In this document: positions 46,599 through 55,985 of the stretch, piece by piece
How the letters are laid out: each line of letters starts with the position of its first letter
Position numbering within the stretch: the first letter of the stretch is position 1
Origin: Aquimarina sp. ERC-38
Lineage (GTDB): Bacteria > Bacteroidota > Bacteroidia > Flavobacteriales > Flavobacteriaceae
Length of the DNA: 64,000 nucleotides
NCBI RefSeq assembly: GCF_026222555.1
Contig: NZ_CP098511.1
Coordinates: 477,501-541,500, forward strand
Reading direction: 5' to 3'
The notes under the pieces: generated by a model
The model's database searches: none
What the model saw: the letters and a program-made list of their open reading frames with translations, nothing else
What the model was told of the DNA's origin: nothing
Program-made: the position numbers and the translations under genes

Positions 46599-46672
46599 TG
46601 GTCCCACATGGGCTCGAACCATGGACTTTCTGATTATGAGTCAGATACTCTAACCAACTGAGTTATAGGACC
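46599..46672 (-). tRNA. tRNA with CAU anticodon (elongator Met, or Ile2)
   Basis: The complement folds into a full cloverleaf: acceptor GGTCCTA/TGGGACC, D stem ACTC/GAGT, anticodon stem TCTGA/TCAGA with loop CTCATAA (anticodon CAT), variable AAGTC, T stem CATGG/CCATG with loop TTCGAGC. The discriminator is A; the CCA end is not encoded. CAU can be Met or lysidine-modified Ile; elongator Met is the default. A hairpin with a T run follows immediately. Confidence 0.93.
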
Positions 46673-47042
46673 TGAATTTAAAATATAAATTCTATCAATA
46701 ACAAAAATTAAAGAATAATCATATGTAATATGAAATTCGCTATTTTATTATTGGTCGGCAAATTTAAGTATTTGAGATGTATGCTACAAGATTAAATAGA
46801 TAAATTATTTCAAACCTTTAGTAACTCTGGTATCACACTTTACCCCAAATTCTGATTTCTAAAAACAATTCTTACCTTTTAAAGGATAGTAAAATTTGTT
46901 ATAGTAGATCATGGCATTTTTAAAAACCAATTACTAAAGTTATATTTAGATTAAAAAGTAGTAATATACTTACATTTTTAAATTATTTTAAATTTAAAAA
47001 TGTTAAAATGTATAATTTTTACGATAAAATACACAAAATGTT
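46673..47042. other. Intergenic AT-rich region, tRNA leader
   Basis: No open frame or RNA fold was recognised. The part next to 46672 must hold the tRNA promoter on the minus strand, but no clean box was found. Confidence 0.3.
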
Positions 47043-47065
47043 TGTTGGATTCGATTTTAGTCGTA

Positions 47066-47210
47066 TCTTTACCATGTGTTAATAAAGAAATAGTTTTTCA
47101 TTAACCCCAAAATGAAAAACGTTTGGTAAAAGTGAGTTTTAATTTTAGTAAGCCCTTAAATTAAGATGATTTGTGTGAAGTGAAAGAGCGCCGAAAGGTG
47201 CTCTTTTTTT
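47066..47210 (+). ncRNA. Candidate small RNA with own promoter and terminator
   Basis: A promoter-like pair, TTTG at 47043-47046, 19 bp, TATCTTTA at 47066-47073 (one change from TAnnTTTG), is followed by about 110 bases without a plausible coding frame (only ATG-initiated peptides of five residues or fewer). A strong GC-rich hairpin with T run then ends it at 47210. This is the layout of a short independent transcript of about 130 nt. No known RNA family was recognised. Alternatively it could be a leader or leftover of a lost gene. Confidence 0.45.
47183..47210 (+). terminator. Intrinsic terminator
   Basis: AAAGAGCGCC-GAAA-GGTGCTCTTT forms a 10-bp stem with a GAAA loop and a run of seven or more T. 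Confidence 0.85.
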
Positions 47211-47359
47211 GTTATTCATTTATCATAAAATACCCTCTGATTAGTTTAAGAATTAAGCAAAAAAGTTTTTTTTTATCAGTAAATATAATTCTACAGAACT
47301 AAAAAAATCATTTTAGATACATTGACAAAAGGGAACTAATCCCTTCCTTTGATAATTCT

Positions 47360-47917
47360 CTACATAATAGTACAGTCCAAAAAGGATATTCTACTTTTAA
47401 GATATTTAATTGCTCTATATACTTGTGTATTTACCGTATTTGGAGAAATATTTAGGATTTTACTTATTTCCAAATGACTAAGGCCATCGTTTCTACTTAG
47501 CAAAAAGATAATCCGACATTGTTTTGGCAATTTATTGATAAGATCATCCAGTTGGTTTTTGGTTTGTTGGTATATCATCATCTCGTCCGGTTGTATGTCA
47601 TTACATTGTAATTCATAATGTACTACTTTATCTAATAATTTACTATGGTCTTTACGTTGTTTAATGACATTTAGGCACCGGTTCTTAGTAGCTTTATACA
47701 AATATACTTTGAGCGATAGGTTAATCTCGATTTGGTCTCTTTTTGACCAAAGAAGAAAAAAAATATCAGCAACCACTTCTTCTGCATCATTAAGAGTGAT
47801 ATAAGCATTTGCAAAAGTAAGCAGGACATCATAGTATTTTACAAAAATCGCATTTAAAGATGTACGATCCCCTCCCTTTAAATTTTTCCATAGGAGTCTA
47901 TCCTCTTCGTATTCCAT
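47360..47917 (-). CDS. ECF-type RNA polymerase sigma factor
   Basis: This 185-residue sigma factor has region 2 (about 20-85: FVKYYDVLLTFANAYITLNDAEEVVADIFFLLWSKRD) and region 4 (about 130-178: LPKQCRIIFLLSRNDGLSHLEISKILNISPNTVNTQVYRAIKYLK). It is of the FecI-like group common beside SusCD loci in Bacteroidota. It is divergent from the FecR gene, with 201 bp between them that must contain both promoters. Its activity should be held by that anti-sigma factor. Confidence 0.93.
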   Translation of the reverse strand: MEYEEDRLLWKNLKGGDRTSLNAIFVKYYDVLLTFANAYITLNDAEEVVADIFFLLWSKRDQIEINLSLKVYLYKATKNRCLNVIKQRKDHSKLLDKVVHYELQCNDIQPDEMMIYQQTKNQLDDLINKLPKQCRIIFLLSRNDGLSHLEISKILNISPNTVNTQVYRAIKYLKSRISFLDCTIM

Positions 47918-48118
47918 AAAAAATTTATTCCCAAAAGAAAGAAATTGAAAAGGTTGTTTGTTATCGGGATTGTTAAGTAATTATTACTAAAACCCGATTG
48001 TAAAAAATTCGTTATCAAATCAGCATAAAATGTTAGGTAGAAGTTATCCATATTATGTAATCCTTAAATGTCAATTCTTAGGTAATAGCCAATGACAAAT
48101 TTAGTGTCTTAGGGGTAT

Positions 48119-49147
48119 ATGAAGGAACAAGAGTATTACAGTATAATTCTCAAATACCTCAAAGGCGAAGCTTCTTTTCAGGAAAAAGAAAGGGTAAAAA
48201 CCTTATCTCAAAACCCTGCTTTTAAAAAAATTCTTGAAGAAATAAAGTTGATTTGGAAGCATCCTACGGAAATTAGAAATAGTAATGTAGAGAAGAAGAG
48301 CGAAGCGCTTAAAGGACTGAATGATCGAATTGATGCGACTACCCCTATGGTCGGACCTCTGTTACAAATATGCAGAAGAAAAAAGCTTACCAAGAACTTA
48401 TGTCAGATAGCGGCTTTTGCAATCATACTATTGATCCCTATCTATTTCTTTTACGGTAAAACCAATTTTTTAAAGAACTATAATTCTGGAAATACTATCG
48501 TAAGAACTACCCAATCAGGAGAACAACGCACCATAAAACTTTCTGACGGAACGAGAATTACGCTAAATTCTGAAACAACTATAACCTATCCTAAAACATT
48601 CCGTGAGGATGTCCGGCAAGTTTATTTAGAAGGAGAAGCATTTTTTGAAGTAGCAAAAGACAGTTTAAGACCCTTCCTAGTAAACACAACAACGATTACT
48701 ACTAAGGTTTTAGGCACTTCATTTAATACAAAAGCATTCAAAGGAGAACCCAACATGAGTGTATCGCTACTGGAAGGTAAAGTACAAGTATTTGACAAGT
48801 CCGATAAGCCTTTAGTAGTATTAGAAGAATGCCATGAATTTATCTATTCAAAAGCTACTAACCAGTATGTAAAAAAAGTCTTCGATCCTTATAAAACACT
48901 AGCCTGGACTATTAATGAATTAATTTTTGACGGAGAAACGCTTGAAGAAGTTGTAAGACAATTACAACGATGGTACGGGGTGAAAATAGTACTTAAAAAT
49001 GACGCCATTAAACTATGTCGATTCAAAGCTACATTTTATGACGAATCCTTACATGAAGTGCTTAACACCTTAAAATATGCCGGAAACCTTCACTATAAGA
49101 TTGATGATGACCTGATAGAAATTGACGGAGAAGGATGTAGTCAATGA
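48119..49147 (+). CDS. FecR-family anti-sigma factor
   Basis: This 342-residue protein has a cytoplasmic N-terminal part (about 1-90) that would bind the sigma factor, one membrane helix (about 95-116), the periplasmic FecR domain (about 130-225, TQSGEQRTIKLSDGTRITLNSET ... VYLEGEAFFEVAKD) and a C-terminal DUF4974-type secretin-like domain (about 262-335). It receives a signal from the STN domain of the SusC protein 44 bp downstream and releases the ECF factor. Confidence 0.94.
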   Translation: MKEQEYYSIILKYLKGEASFQEKERVKTLSQNPAFKKILEEIKLIWKHPTEIRNSNVEKKSEALKGLNDRIDATTPMVGPLLQICRRKKLTKNLCQIAAFAIILLIPIYFFYGKTNFLKNYNSGNTIVRTTQSGEQRTIKLSDGTRITLNSETTITYPKTFREDVRQVYLEGEAFFEVAKDSLRPFLVNTTTITTKVLGTSFNTKAFKGEPNMSVSLLEGKVQVFDKSDKPLVVLEECHEFIYSKATNQYVKKVFDPYKTLAWTINELIFDGETLEEVVRQLQRWYGVKIVLKNDAIKLCRFKATFYDESLHEVLNTLKYAGNLHYKIDDDLIEIDGEGCSQ

Positions 49148-49191
49148 TAAAACTAAAATGAACACCACTAAAAACTAAACACAAGACACCA

Positions 49192-52100
49192 ATGAGAAGA
49201 AATTTCTTTAAAAAAGTAAAACATGCTTTCATCCTTATCCTTTTTCAACTACTGGCAATACAGTTTTCATCAGCAAGTACAACCTACGCTACTGATATGG
49301 ATCAAATCTATCTGGATTTTACCCTGGAAGAAGCCAGCTTACAAAAGGTTTTTGAGATGATAGAACAAAAAACAACTTTTCAATTTGCATATATGGAATC
49401 CACCATTCCGTTAGATCGTAAAATTAGTATTACAGCAAAGCAGCGAAGTTTACAAAACATTCTGGAGGAAGTAAGTTCCAAATTTGGTTTATACTTTAAA
49501 AAAATAAAGAACAAAATTATAATTCAACCCGCACAAAAAAAAATAATGGTAACCGGACAAATTACAGACCAAGAATCCGGAGATTATTTGATAGGCGCAA
49601 CTGTACAAATTAAGGGAACGAATACTGGTACAACTTCTGATTTTGACGGAAAATTCAATATAGAGGTGATGCCAGATGCCATATTGTTGATATCGTACCT
49701 AGGTTATGAAAATAAAGAGGTTCAGGTCACTTCAGAAGCTCCCTTAACGATTGAAATGAATATGAGCGCAAATACGATTGAGGATGTAGTGGTTACTGCC
49801 CTTAACATTAAAAGAGCTGAAAAAACCATAGGTTACGCCACACAACAAATTGGTGGTGAAGCCTTAGAAGAAGCAAACGAAACCAACCTAATAAGTACCT
49901 TAAGCGGAAAAGTGGCTGGTGTACAAATTACCAATACGAGTGGAGCTGTCGGGTCTTCTTCTTCTATTGTCTTACGAGGATACAATTCCATTTCAGGAAA
50001 TAATCAACCCTTATTTGTTATTGATGGCATGCCTATAAGTAACGAGGTACATCAAACATCCAGAGCTTTTGGAGGACCTGCTAACCCTAACCAAAGTAGT
50101 TTTTTAGGAGAAGGCATTGACGGCGGAGAACAACAGGTAGATTACGGAAATGCAGCTGGAGAGATTAATCCTGCGGATATCGAAAGTATACAAATCCTAA
50201 AAGGTGCTAATGCTGCGGCCTTATACGGATCAAGAGCGGCAAATGGAGTAATCCTAATTACCACAAAAAGTGGTTCCTCAAAAAAAGGGATTGGTGTAAA
50301 CCTAACCTCTTCATTATCCTTTCAGACACCTTTAAAAACCCCGAAATTTCAAACGCAATTTGGAAAAGGGGATAATGGCCTTTATGCCTTTCCTGAACTT
50401 AATACGAATGTAGGTAAAAACTTTGGCCCCAGGTTTAACGGCCAACTTATCCCACAATATGACCCCAACAATCCTGAGATTGCTAGAAACAGACCTTGGG
50501 TAAATAGATTAGGAGAAGATCCTGTCGGTGACTTTTTACGTACGGGAATTACAAAAATCAACGGGTTCTCTATCACCAATGGTGGGGAAAAGGGAAATTT
50601 TAGGCTTTCTTACACTCGTTTTGACCAGGAAGGAATGGTACCAAATACGGACTTGATTCGTAATACGGTCGGATTTAATTCAAGCTATCGCGCTACGGAA
50701 AAATTTGAAGTAGGTGCTTCTGTTAATTATATTAGTAGCCGTAGTGATAACCGGCCTAATATCGGTGCTAAGAGTGAGTCGAATATCATCTTTACTTTAT
50801 TACAATTAGGTGGAAATGAAAGCCTGGATGAATTGAGAAATTACTGGGAACCCTTTGGGGAAAACACGCAACAGGCAACATCTGACCGAAGTGTAAATAA
50901 CCCGTATTTTTTGGTCAATGAAAATTTAAACGGAAATCGACGAGACCGTGTTTTTGGTAATGTTCATTTTACCTATGATTTTTCTGATCACCTATCACTT
51001 CGGGTGAAAACGGGTAGGGATATGTATAGTGATAAAAGAACTACGATTAAAGCATTCTCCCATGTACCATATCAAAATGGTTTTTATTCCGAAGCCAATG
51101 TGTTTTTTAAAGAAGATAACTCTGATTTCCTATTTAGCTATGACAATAAGTTCAATGAAAAATTTTCTATTACTGCCATAGCTGGAGCTAATCACTTTGA
51201 TCAAAAAATAGAGGAACTACGTGGTAATAGTGGTACTGACGGACTGGTAACCCCCGGGTTTTTTAATCTTTCCAACAGTATTTCGATACCAGTAGCACGG
51301 AATTTTATTTCCAGAAAACGTATCAATAGTGTATATGGAGGGCTTACTTTGGGTTTTAACGACTATATATTTTTGGATATTACCGGTAGAAATGATTGGT
51401 CAAGTACGTTGCCCACAGGGAACAATTCTTATTTTTACCCTTCGGCATCGGTTAGTGCTATCCTAACCGATATGGTGGATCTTTCGGGAATTGGGGCAGA
51501 TTACTTAAAGGTACGTGCCAGTTACGCTGAAGTAGGTAACGATACAGACCCCTATCAAACCAATCCCTTAACCTTTAACGGTGGCTCTTCCGAAGGTATT
51601 GCTATTAATACTATCTCCAGTACTTTAGGAAATAAAGATCTGGTTCCGGAAAATATTGTATCTACAGAATTCGGACTGGAAGCTGGCTTTTTTAACGGAA
51701 GATTAGGACTTGATTTTACCTATTATCAAATACAAAACCAGCAACAAATTGCAACTATCCCGCTACCTACAGAATCCGGGTTTTTGAGTCAGGTGATTAA
51801 TGTCCCGGCAGAAATTACAAATAATGGGATGGAGCTTTCTTTAAACCTGATCCCTGTAAAAACCCCTTCTTTTAAATGGGATTTGACTTTAAACTGGGCG
51901 CGAAATAGGAATAAAATTACCGGGCTTACCATCCTTGAAGAAGGAGAAAGAATCACCCTGGCCGAGCGATGGATCAATTTGGATATTACGAATAACGGAA
52001 GTTTTGGTGATTTTTACGGAGATTACTTACTTAGAGTTGACGAAAACGGAAACCTGGGTCGTAACGGACTACAAATTTACCGACCTGACGGAAGGTCTGA

Positions 52101-52749
52101 AGAATCGGATGACGTGGGAAGCCTGGTAGACGAACCAAAACCCCTGCTCGGAAATGCGAATCCGGATTGGATCGGAGGAATACAGAATACACTGACTTAT
52201 AAAAACTTGAATTTAAGTTTCTTATTTGATATCAATAAAGGGGGACAGGTACATTCCCGAACTTTCGTGGTAGGTAACCAGCTGGGCTCCCTGGAAAAAT
52301 CAGTTACCTTACAGCAACGAGATGACCCTAATGCCGTACAGGGTGCTATACAAAACGGAAATACGGTCGTCCCGGGGGAACAATGGGTAGAATTACAAGG
52401 GGCTACTCTAGACCGTGATACAGGAGATACCTCACCTGCTACCATCTACGCACGAACCTCTAATTTTTACAAACGCTATTATGATAATGATGCTGTCGGT
52501 ACCTTTGACCGAAGTTTTGTAAAACTAAGAGAACTAAAACTAACATATAATGTTCCGGAATCCTTATTACGATCTATCAAGCTTCAAAACCTTCAGATTG
52601 CCATCTTCGGAAGAAACTTATTGCTTTGGGACAATGTACCGCATATTGATCCGGAGGTAGCCGGGTATAGCGGTGAACTGCCTGGTGGAGAATTTTTTGC
52701 CATCCCATCAGCTAGAAGCGTTGGAATGTCATTAAATGTAAATTTTTAA
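49192..52749 (+). CDS. SusC-type TonB-linked outer-membrane transporter with STN signalling domain
   Basis: This 1185-residue protein has a signal peptide (about 1-30), an STN domain (about 40-98, LDFTLEEASLQKVFEMIEQKTTFQFAYMES) that can contact FecR, a carboxypeptidase-regulatory domain (about 118-200, ITDQESGDYLIGATVQIKG), a TonB plug (about 205-330 with GVQITNTSGAVGSSSSIVLRG, PLFVIDGMPI and LKGANAAALYGSRAANGVILITTKSG), and a 22-strand barrel. It imports a ligand delivered by the SusD lipoprotein encoded 19 bp downstream. The full ECF-FecR-STN chain implies substrate-induced expression. Confidence 0.95.
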   Translation: MRRNFFKKVKHAFILILFQLLAIQFSSASTTYATDMDQIYLDFTLEEASLQKVFEMIEQKTTFQFAYMESTIPLDRKISITAKQRSLQNILEEVSSKFGLYFKKIKNKIIIQPAQKKIMVTGQITDQESGDYLIGATVQIKGTNTGTTSDFDGKFNIEVMPDAILLISYLGYENKEVQVTSEAPLTIEMNMSANTIEDVVVTALNIKRAEKTIGYATQQIGGEALEEANETNLISTLSGKVAGVQITNTSGAVGSSSSIVLRGYNSISGNNQPLFVIDGMPISNEVHQTSRAFGGPANPNQSSFLGEGIDGGEQQVDYGNAAGEINPADIESIQILKGANAAALYGSRAANGVILITTKSGSSKKGIGVNLTSSLSFQTPLKTPKFQTQFGKGDNGLYAFPELNTNVGKNFGPRFNGQLIPQYDPNNPEIARNRPWVNRLGEDPVGDFLRTGITKINGFSITNGGEKGNFRLSYTRFDQEGMVPNTDLIRNTVGFNSSYRATEKFEVGASVNYISSRSDNRPNIGAKSESNIIFTLLQLGGNESLDELRNYWEPFGENTQQATSDRSVNNPYFLVNENLNGNRRDRVFGNVHFTYDFSDHLSLRVKTGRDMYSDKRTTIKAFSHVPYQNGFYSEANVFFKEDNSDFLFSYDNKFNEKFSITAIAGANHFDQKIEELRGNSGTDGLVTPGFFNLSNSISIPVARNFISRKRINSVYGGLTLGFNDYIFLDITGRNDWSSTLPTGNNSYFYPSASVSAILTDMVDLSGIGADYLKVRASYAEVGNDTDPYQTNPLTFNGGSSEGIAINTISSTLGNKDLVPENIVSTEFGLEAGFFNGRLGLDFTYYQIQNQQQIATIPLPTESGFLSQVINVPAEITNNGMELSLNLIPVKTPSFKWDLTLNWARNRNKITGLTILEEGERITLAERWINLDITNNGSFGDFYGDYLLRVDENGNLGRNGLQIYRPDGRSEESDDVGSLVDEPKPLLGNANPDWIGGIQNTLTYKNLNLSFLFDINKGGQVHSRTFVVGNQLGSLEKSVTLQQRDDPNAVQGAIQNGNTVVPGEQWVELQGATLDRDTGDTSPATIYARTSNFYKRYYDNDAVGTFDRSFVKLRELKLTYNVPESLLRSIKLQNLQIAIFGRNLLLWDNVPHIDPEVAGYSGELPGGEFFAIPSARSVGMSLNVNF

Positions 52750-52768
52750 TCAACTAATTCAACATCTT

Positions 52769-54259
52769 ATGAAAATCTTATTTAAATATACTACAATCAT
52801 CGCGCTCCTATTATTGTCGGGTTGTGAGGAAAGCCTGGAAGAAATCAATATCAATCCGAATCAATCCGTAGAAAATCCTAGTTTGGACTTGTTGTTTGGT
52901 GCTATTGTACCCGGAATGATAGGGCAGTTAGTCCAGTCCTATGAAGTTCCCGGACAATTAGCACAGCAGATTGCAGTAAAAAATTCGGAGGTAGGTACTC
53001 TTACTCATGATGAAGATGCTATTAGCCGAAGGTTTTGGGAAACCGTATACTCTGAGAACAACGGAGCTTTGAGAAACGCTGGATTTTTAATTTTTGAAGC
53101 CGAAGAAAGAGGCAACCAGGTGTATCAGGCATTGGGAAAAATACTAAAGGCCTATATATTAAGTTATACTACTGATCTTTTCGGGGATATTCCCTATACA
53201 GATGCCGCGCAAGGGTTTCGTTTCGGAGAACAATACATTTTTCCTAAATATGATGCGCAGTCAGAGGTGTATCGAGCCATGTTAAGTGATCTTAGAGAAG
53301 CAAACACCTTACTAGAAACAGCAGCAGCTAATCAACGTATCGATGAAAGCAGGGATTTACTATTTAAAGGAGATAAAGGGGTCTGGAGAAAATTTGCAAA
53401 TTCTTTACGCTTACGCTTACTTATGCGAATTTCTGAAGTTCAGGATGTACAAGCTGAAATAGCCACACTATTTGAAAACCCAGGGATGTTCCCCATTTTT
53501 GAAAGTATTGAAGAAACTCCCCAGTTTGTTTTTGAAGATATCACCCGTTGGCCCTTTCAACCCGAACGTGTCAATAGTAGTGATATCAGGCTATCCTCAA
53601 TAGTGGTTGATATTATGAAAGGAGAAGGAAATGAGAATCAAATCAGCACTCGTAGCGATCCCAGGTTGTCTTTTATTGTAGACCCTACGGAAACATCAGT
53701 TGCTAACGGAACGCCTGAATTTATCGGGCAACCTGTAGGTATCGCTTCTGATATAGAAGAGGATGCAAATAGATCTTTATTAAGTTCAGCATTTAGAACG
53801 CTTAATACCTTTTGGTTGATGACTTATGCAGAGTTATTATTCATAAAATCCGAAGCTATCCATAAAGGTTTTATCACTGGAAATGCACAGGAAGTTTATA
53901 GAAACGGAGTACTGGCATCAATTACAAAATACGGGATTGATGAAACCACTGCCGAAAGTATAGCGTACCTGGAGGAAGTTGGTAATAATTTTGTAGGCAA
54001 TGAAATCAAACATCTTGCGATACAACGATGGTTAGATCAGGTGAATAATGGTTTTGAAGGCTATAGTGTATGGCGTAGGATGAACCATCCTATACTCACT
54101 CCGGGTCAGGATGCCGTTGCTCCGCAGATTCCGCTTCGATACTTTTATTCTAGTAAAACAACCGATAAAAATCAAGTTAATGCCGATGAAGCCATTAACC
54201 GTCCTCCCCTGAATGGAAGGAATACAACCTTTCAAAAAGTCTGGTGGGATAGGGATTAA
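52769..54259 (+). CDS. SusD/RagB-family ligand-binding lipoprotein
   Basis: This 496-residue surface lipoprotein has lipobox LLLSGC (Cys19) and a helical TPR-rich core with FGDIPYTDAAQG, FKGDKGVWRKFANSLRLRLLMR and the C-terminal WLDQVNNGFEGYSVWRR, as in the SusD_RagB_2 branch. It forms the lid of the SusC transporter encoded 19 bp upstream. Its ligand is unknown; the neighbouring phosphatase and phosphodiesterase point to phosphorylated compounds. Confidence 0.93.
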   Translation: MKILFKYTTIIALLLLSGCEESLEEININPNQSVENPSLDLLFGAIVPGMIGQLVQSYEVPGQLAQQIAVKNSEVGTLTHDEDAISRRFWETVYSENNGALRNAGFLIFEAEERGNQVYQALGKILKAYILSYTTDLFGDIPYTDAAQGFRFGEQYIFPKYDAQSEVYRAMLSDLREANTLLETAAANQRIDESRDLLFKGDKGVWRKFANSLRLRLLMRISEVQDVQAEIATLFENPGMFPIFESIEETPQFVFEDITRWPFQPERVNSSDIRLSSIVVDIMKGEGNENQISTRSDPRLSFIVDPTETSVANGTPEFIGQPVGIASDIEEDANRSLLSSAFRTLNTFWLMTYAELLFIKSEAIHKGFITGNAQEVYRNGVLASITKYGIDETTAESIAYLEEVGNNFVGNEIKHLAIQRWLDQVNNGFEGYSVWRRMNHPILTPGQDAVAPQIPLRYFYSSKTTDKNQVNADEAINRPPLNGRNTTFQKVWWDRD

Positions 54260-54567
54260 TATGGTAAAAAACCCGTGGTACATTTGAATAATAATTATTA
54301 TAAAATCCGTCAGTTCGAGTACTCGACCAAAGGAAGAAGTGTGCTTCAACTAGTTCAGCAGAGCTATCGAGAACAAGGGTTTTAGTCAAAAAAGCTATTC
54401 TCGATATCCTCGATCGAGTCAAGGACAGGCTATTTTTTCTTCATTTTATTACGAAAAAATACTCGAATTGACGCTTTTTTCTAAATGCATCAGAGATGGT
54501 AAAAGAGATTGCAGTATATTTTTTATACTCAACCACAAATTTTAAAACGTAGTAATTACATAAAACT
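54260..54567. other. Intergenic region with short palindrome
   Basis: No gene was seen. TCGAGTACTCGA at 54315-54326 is a perfect palindrome sharing its core with the palindromes in the tRNA-tail array. A T run at about 54433 may end SusD transcription, but the stem is poor. Confidence 0.35.
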
Positions 54568-55713
54568 ATGATAAGCCTCCTAAAATTAGTCTGCCAATGC
54601 CTATTATCATTAATTATCTTAAGCTTTTATGCATGTAAAGACTCAAATCAAAAATTAGCTATTAGTAGTAGTGAGCCTATAATAAAAAACATATCCGAAC
54701 CAGAATCTTGGAAGTTTGTTGCTTTTGGGGATTGTAGAGGGCATAGCTCGGAGGATCCGGTCAATGTACCAGTACTTCAAAAGCTGGTTGCAGAAATTAT
54801 CAAACAAGAAGTAGACCTGGTGATGTTTACCGGTGATATTTGCTATGGTCATGCCAATCGTAAAGAATTAGGAGATCAGGGTGCTTTGGAGGATTTAAAA
54901 CGCCAGATGTTACTTTTTCGTAAAACGATTGACCCGCTTTATAAAAAGGGGATAAAGGTATACATTGTACGCGGGAATCACGAGGCGACACAACGTTATC
55001 CGGATGTAGCTGGAACTGCCGATCACCGCCCTATTTGGCCCGAAACCAAAAAGGTATGGGATAATGTATTCGGCGATAGCTATCAAATGCCTCAAAACGG
55101 GCCTGATGGTGAAAAGAACCTAACGTTTTTTGACACCCATAAAAATGCGTTGATCATAGGGCTTGACCTGTATACCGCTCGCGACGATAAGGTCAATGCA
55201 GATGGTAGTATCCCAAAACCATCTACTAAAAGAATTCACCAAAAATGGTTGGATAGTATTCTTGCAATTCATGATAAGCCACATGTATTTGCCTTTACGC
55301 ACGAGCCTGCCTTCAAAGTAGATCATCAGGATTGTATGCACGGTGATACTAGCTATAAGTTAGATTACTCAAAATATAGGGATCAATTTTGGCAAAGTTT
55401 ACAGGAAGCAGGGGCAAAAGCCTATTTTTGCGGACATGACCATGGCTATGCATTAGCAGCAGTAACTGATACCATTAATACCAAAAAAGATACTATCTAT
55501 CAGGTAGTGGTAGGGACTGCCGGAGCCGGAAAAAGTATAGCACCAGTATATGATGGCTATAACACCCATCACCGTGTTACCCCTATAAATACTTCAAAAT
55601 CTTATGGTTTTGTACTTGGTGAGGTTACGGGTACCACAGCTCGTATCTTTTATCGATACCTGGATGAGCAGGAAAACTTTCAAAATCAAAAACCTATCGA
55701 ATTAATAAAGTAA
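54568..55713 (+). CDS. Calcineurin-like metallophosphoesterase lipoprotein
   Basis: This 381-residue protein has a lipobox-like FYAC (Cys23) and the complete metallophosphoesterase motif set: VAFGDCRG, MFTGDICYGH, VRGNHEA, FAFTHEPAF and FCGHDHGYAL. It probably removes phosphate from an extracytoplasmic phosphomonoester or diester. It lies after susCD and before a secreted phosphodiesterase, so it may complete breakdown of the same substrate. No substrate can be named from sequence. Confidence 0.92.
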   Translation: MISLLKLVCQCLLSLIILSFYACKDSNQKLAISSSEPIIKNISEPESWKFVAFGDCRGHSSEDPVNVPVLQKLVAEIIKQEVDLVMFTGDICYGHANRKELGDQGALEDLKRQMLLFRKTIDPLYKKGIKVYIVRGNHEATQRYPDVAGTADHRPIWPETKKVWDNVFGDSYQMPQNGPDGEKNLTFFDTHKNALIIGLDLYTARDDKVNADGSIPKPSTKRIHQKWLDSILAIHDKPHVFAFTHEPAFKVDHQDCMHGDTSYKLDYSKYRDQFWQSLQEAGAKAYFCGHDHGYALAAVTDTINTKKDTIYQVVVGTAGAGKSIAPVYDGYNTHHRVTPINTSKSYGFVLGEVTGTTARIFYRYLDEQENFQNQKPIELIK

Positions 55714-55985
55714 TTAACAAATAAAATTAGAAAATATCCCTAAATTAAGCGTCCGGTAATTTTTTTAGTGTGAGCGGTTATTATAGAAATTCCGTAGTCT
55801 AGTACCATAGAGATACAGCTAAATAAATATAAAATGACATAGAAGAGAAGATTTAAAAAGATTCATGTTGTTTAACGTTGATTTAGCTATATAATACCAA
55901 GTAAGAGCCCTATAAAAATGCCAAATTAAGAATTATGTTTTCCTATCAATAATTTTATAAATCAACTATTCAAAATACCTTTATT

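Noticed and set aside
45836..46672. CRISPR-like regular repeats
   Set aside because: The period is 114-127 bp, the repeats are degenerate and derive from a tRNA end, the intervening parts are themselves repeated, and no cas gene is near.
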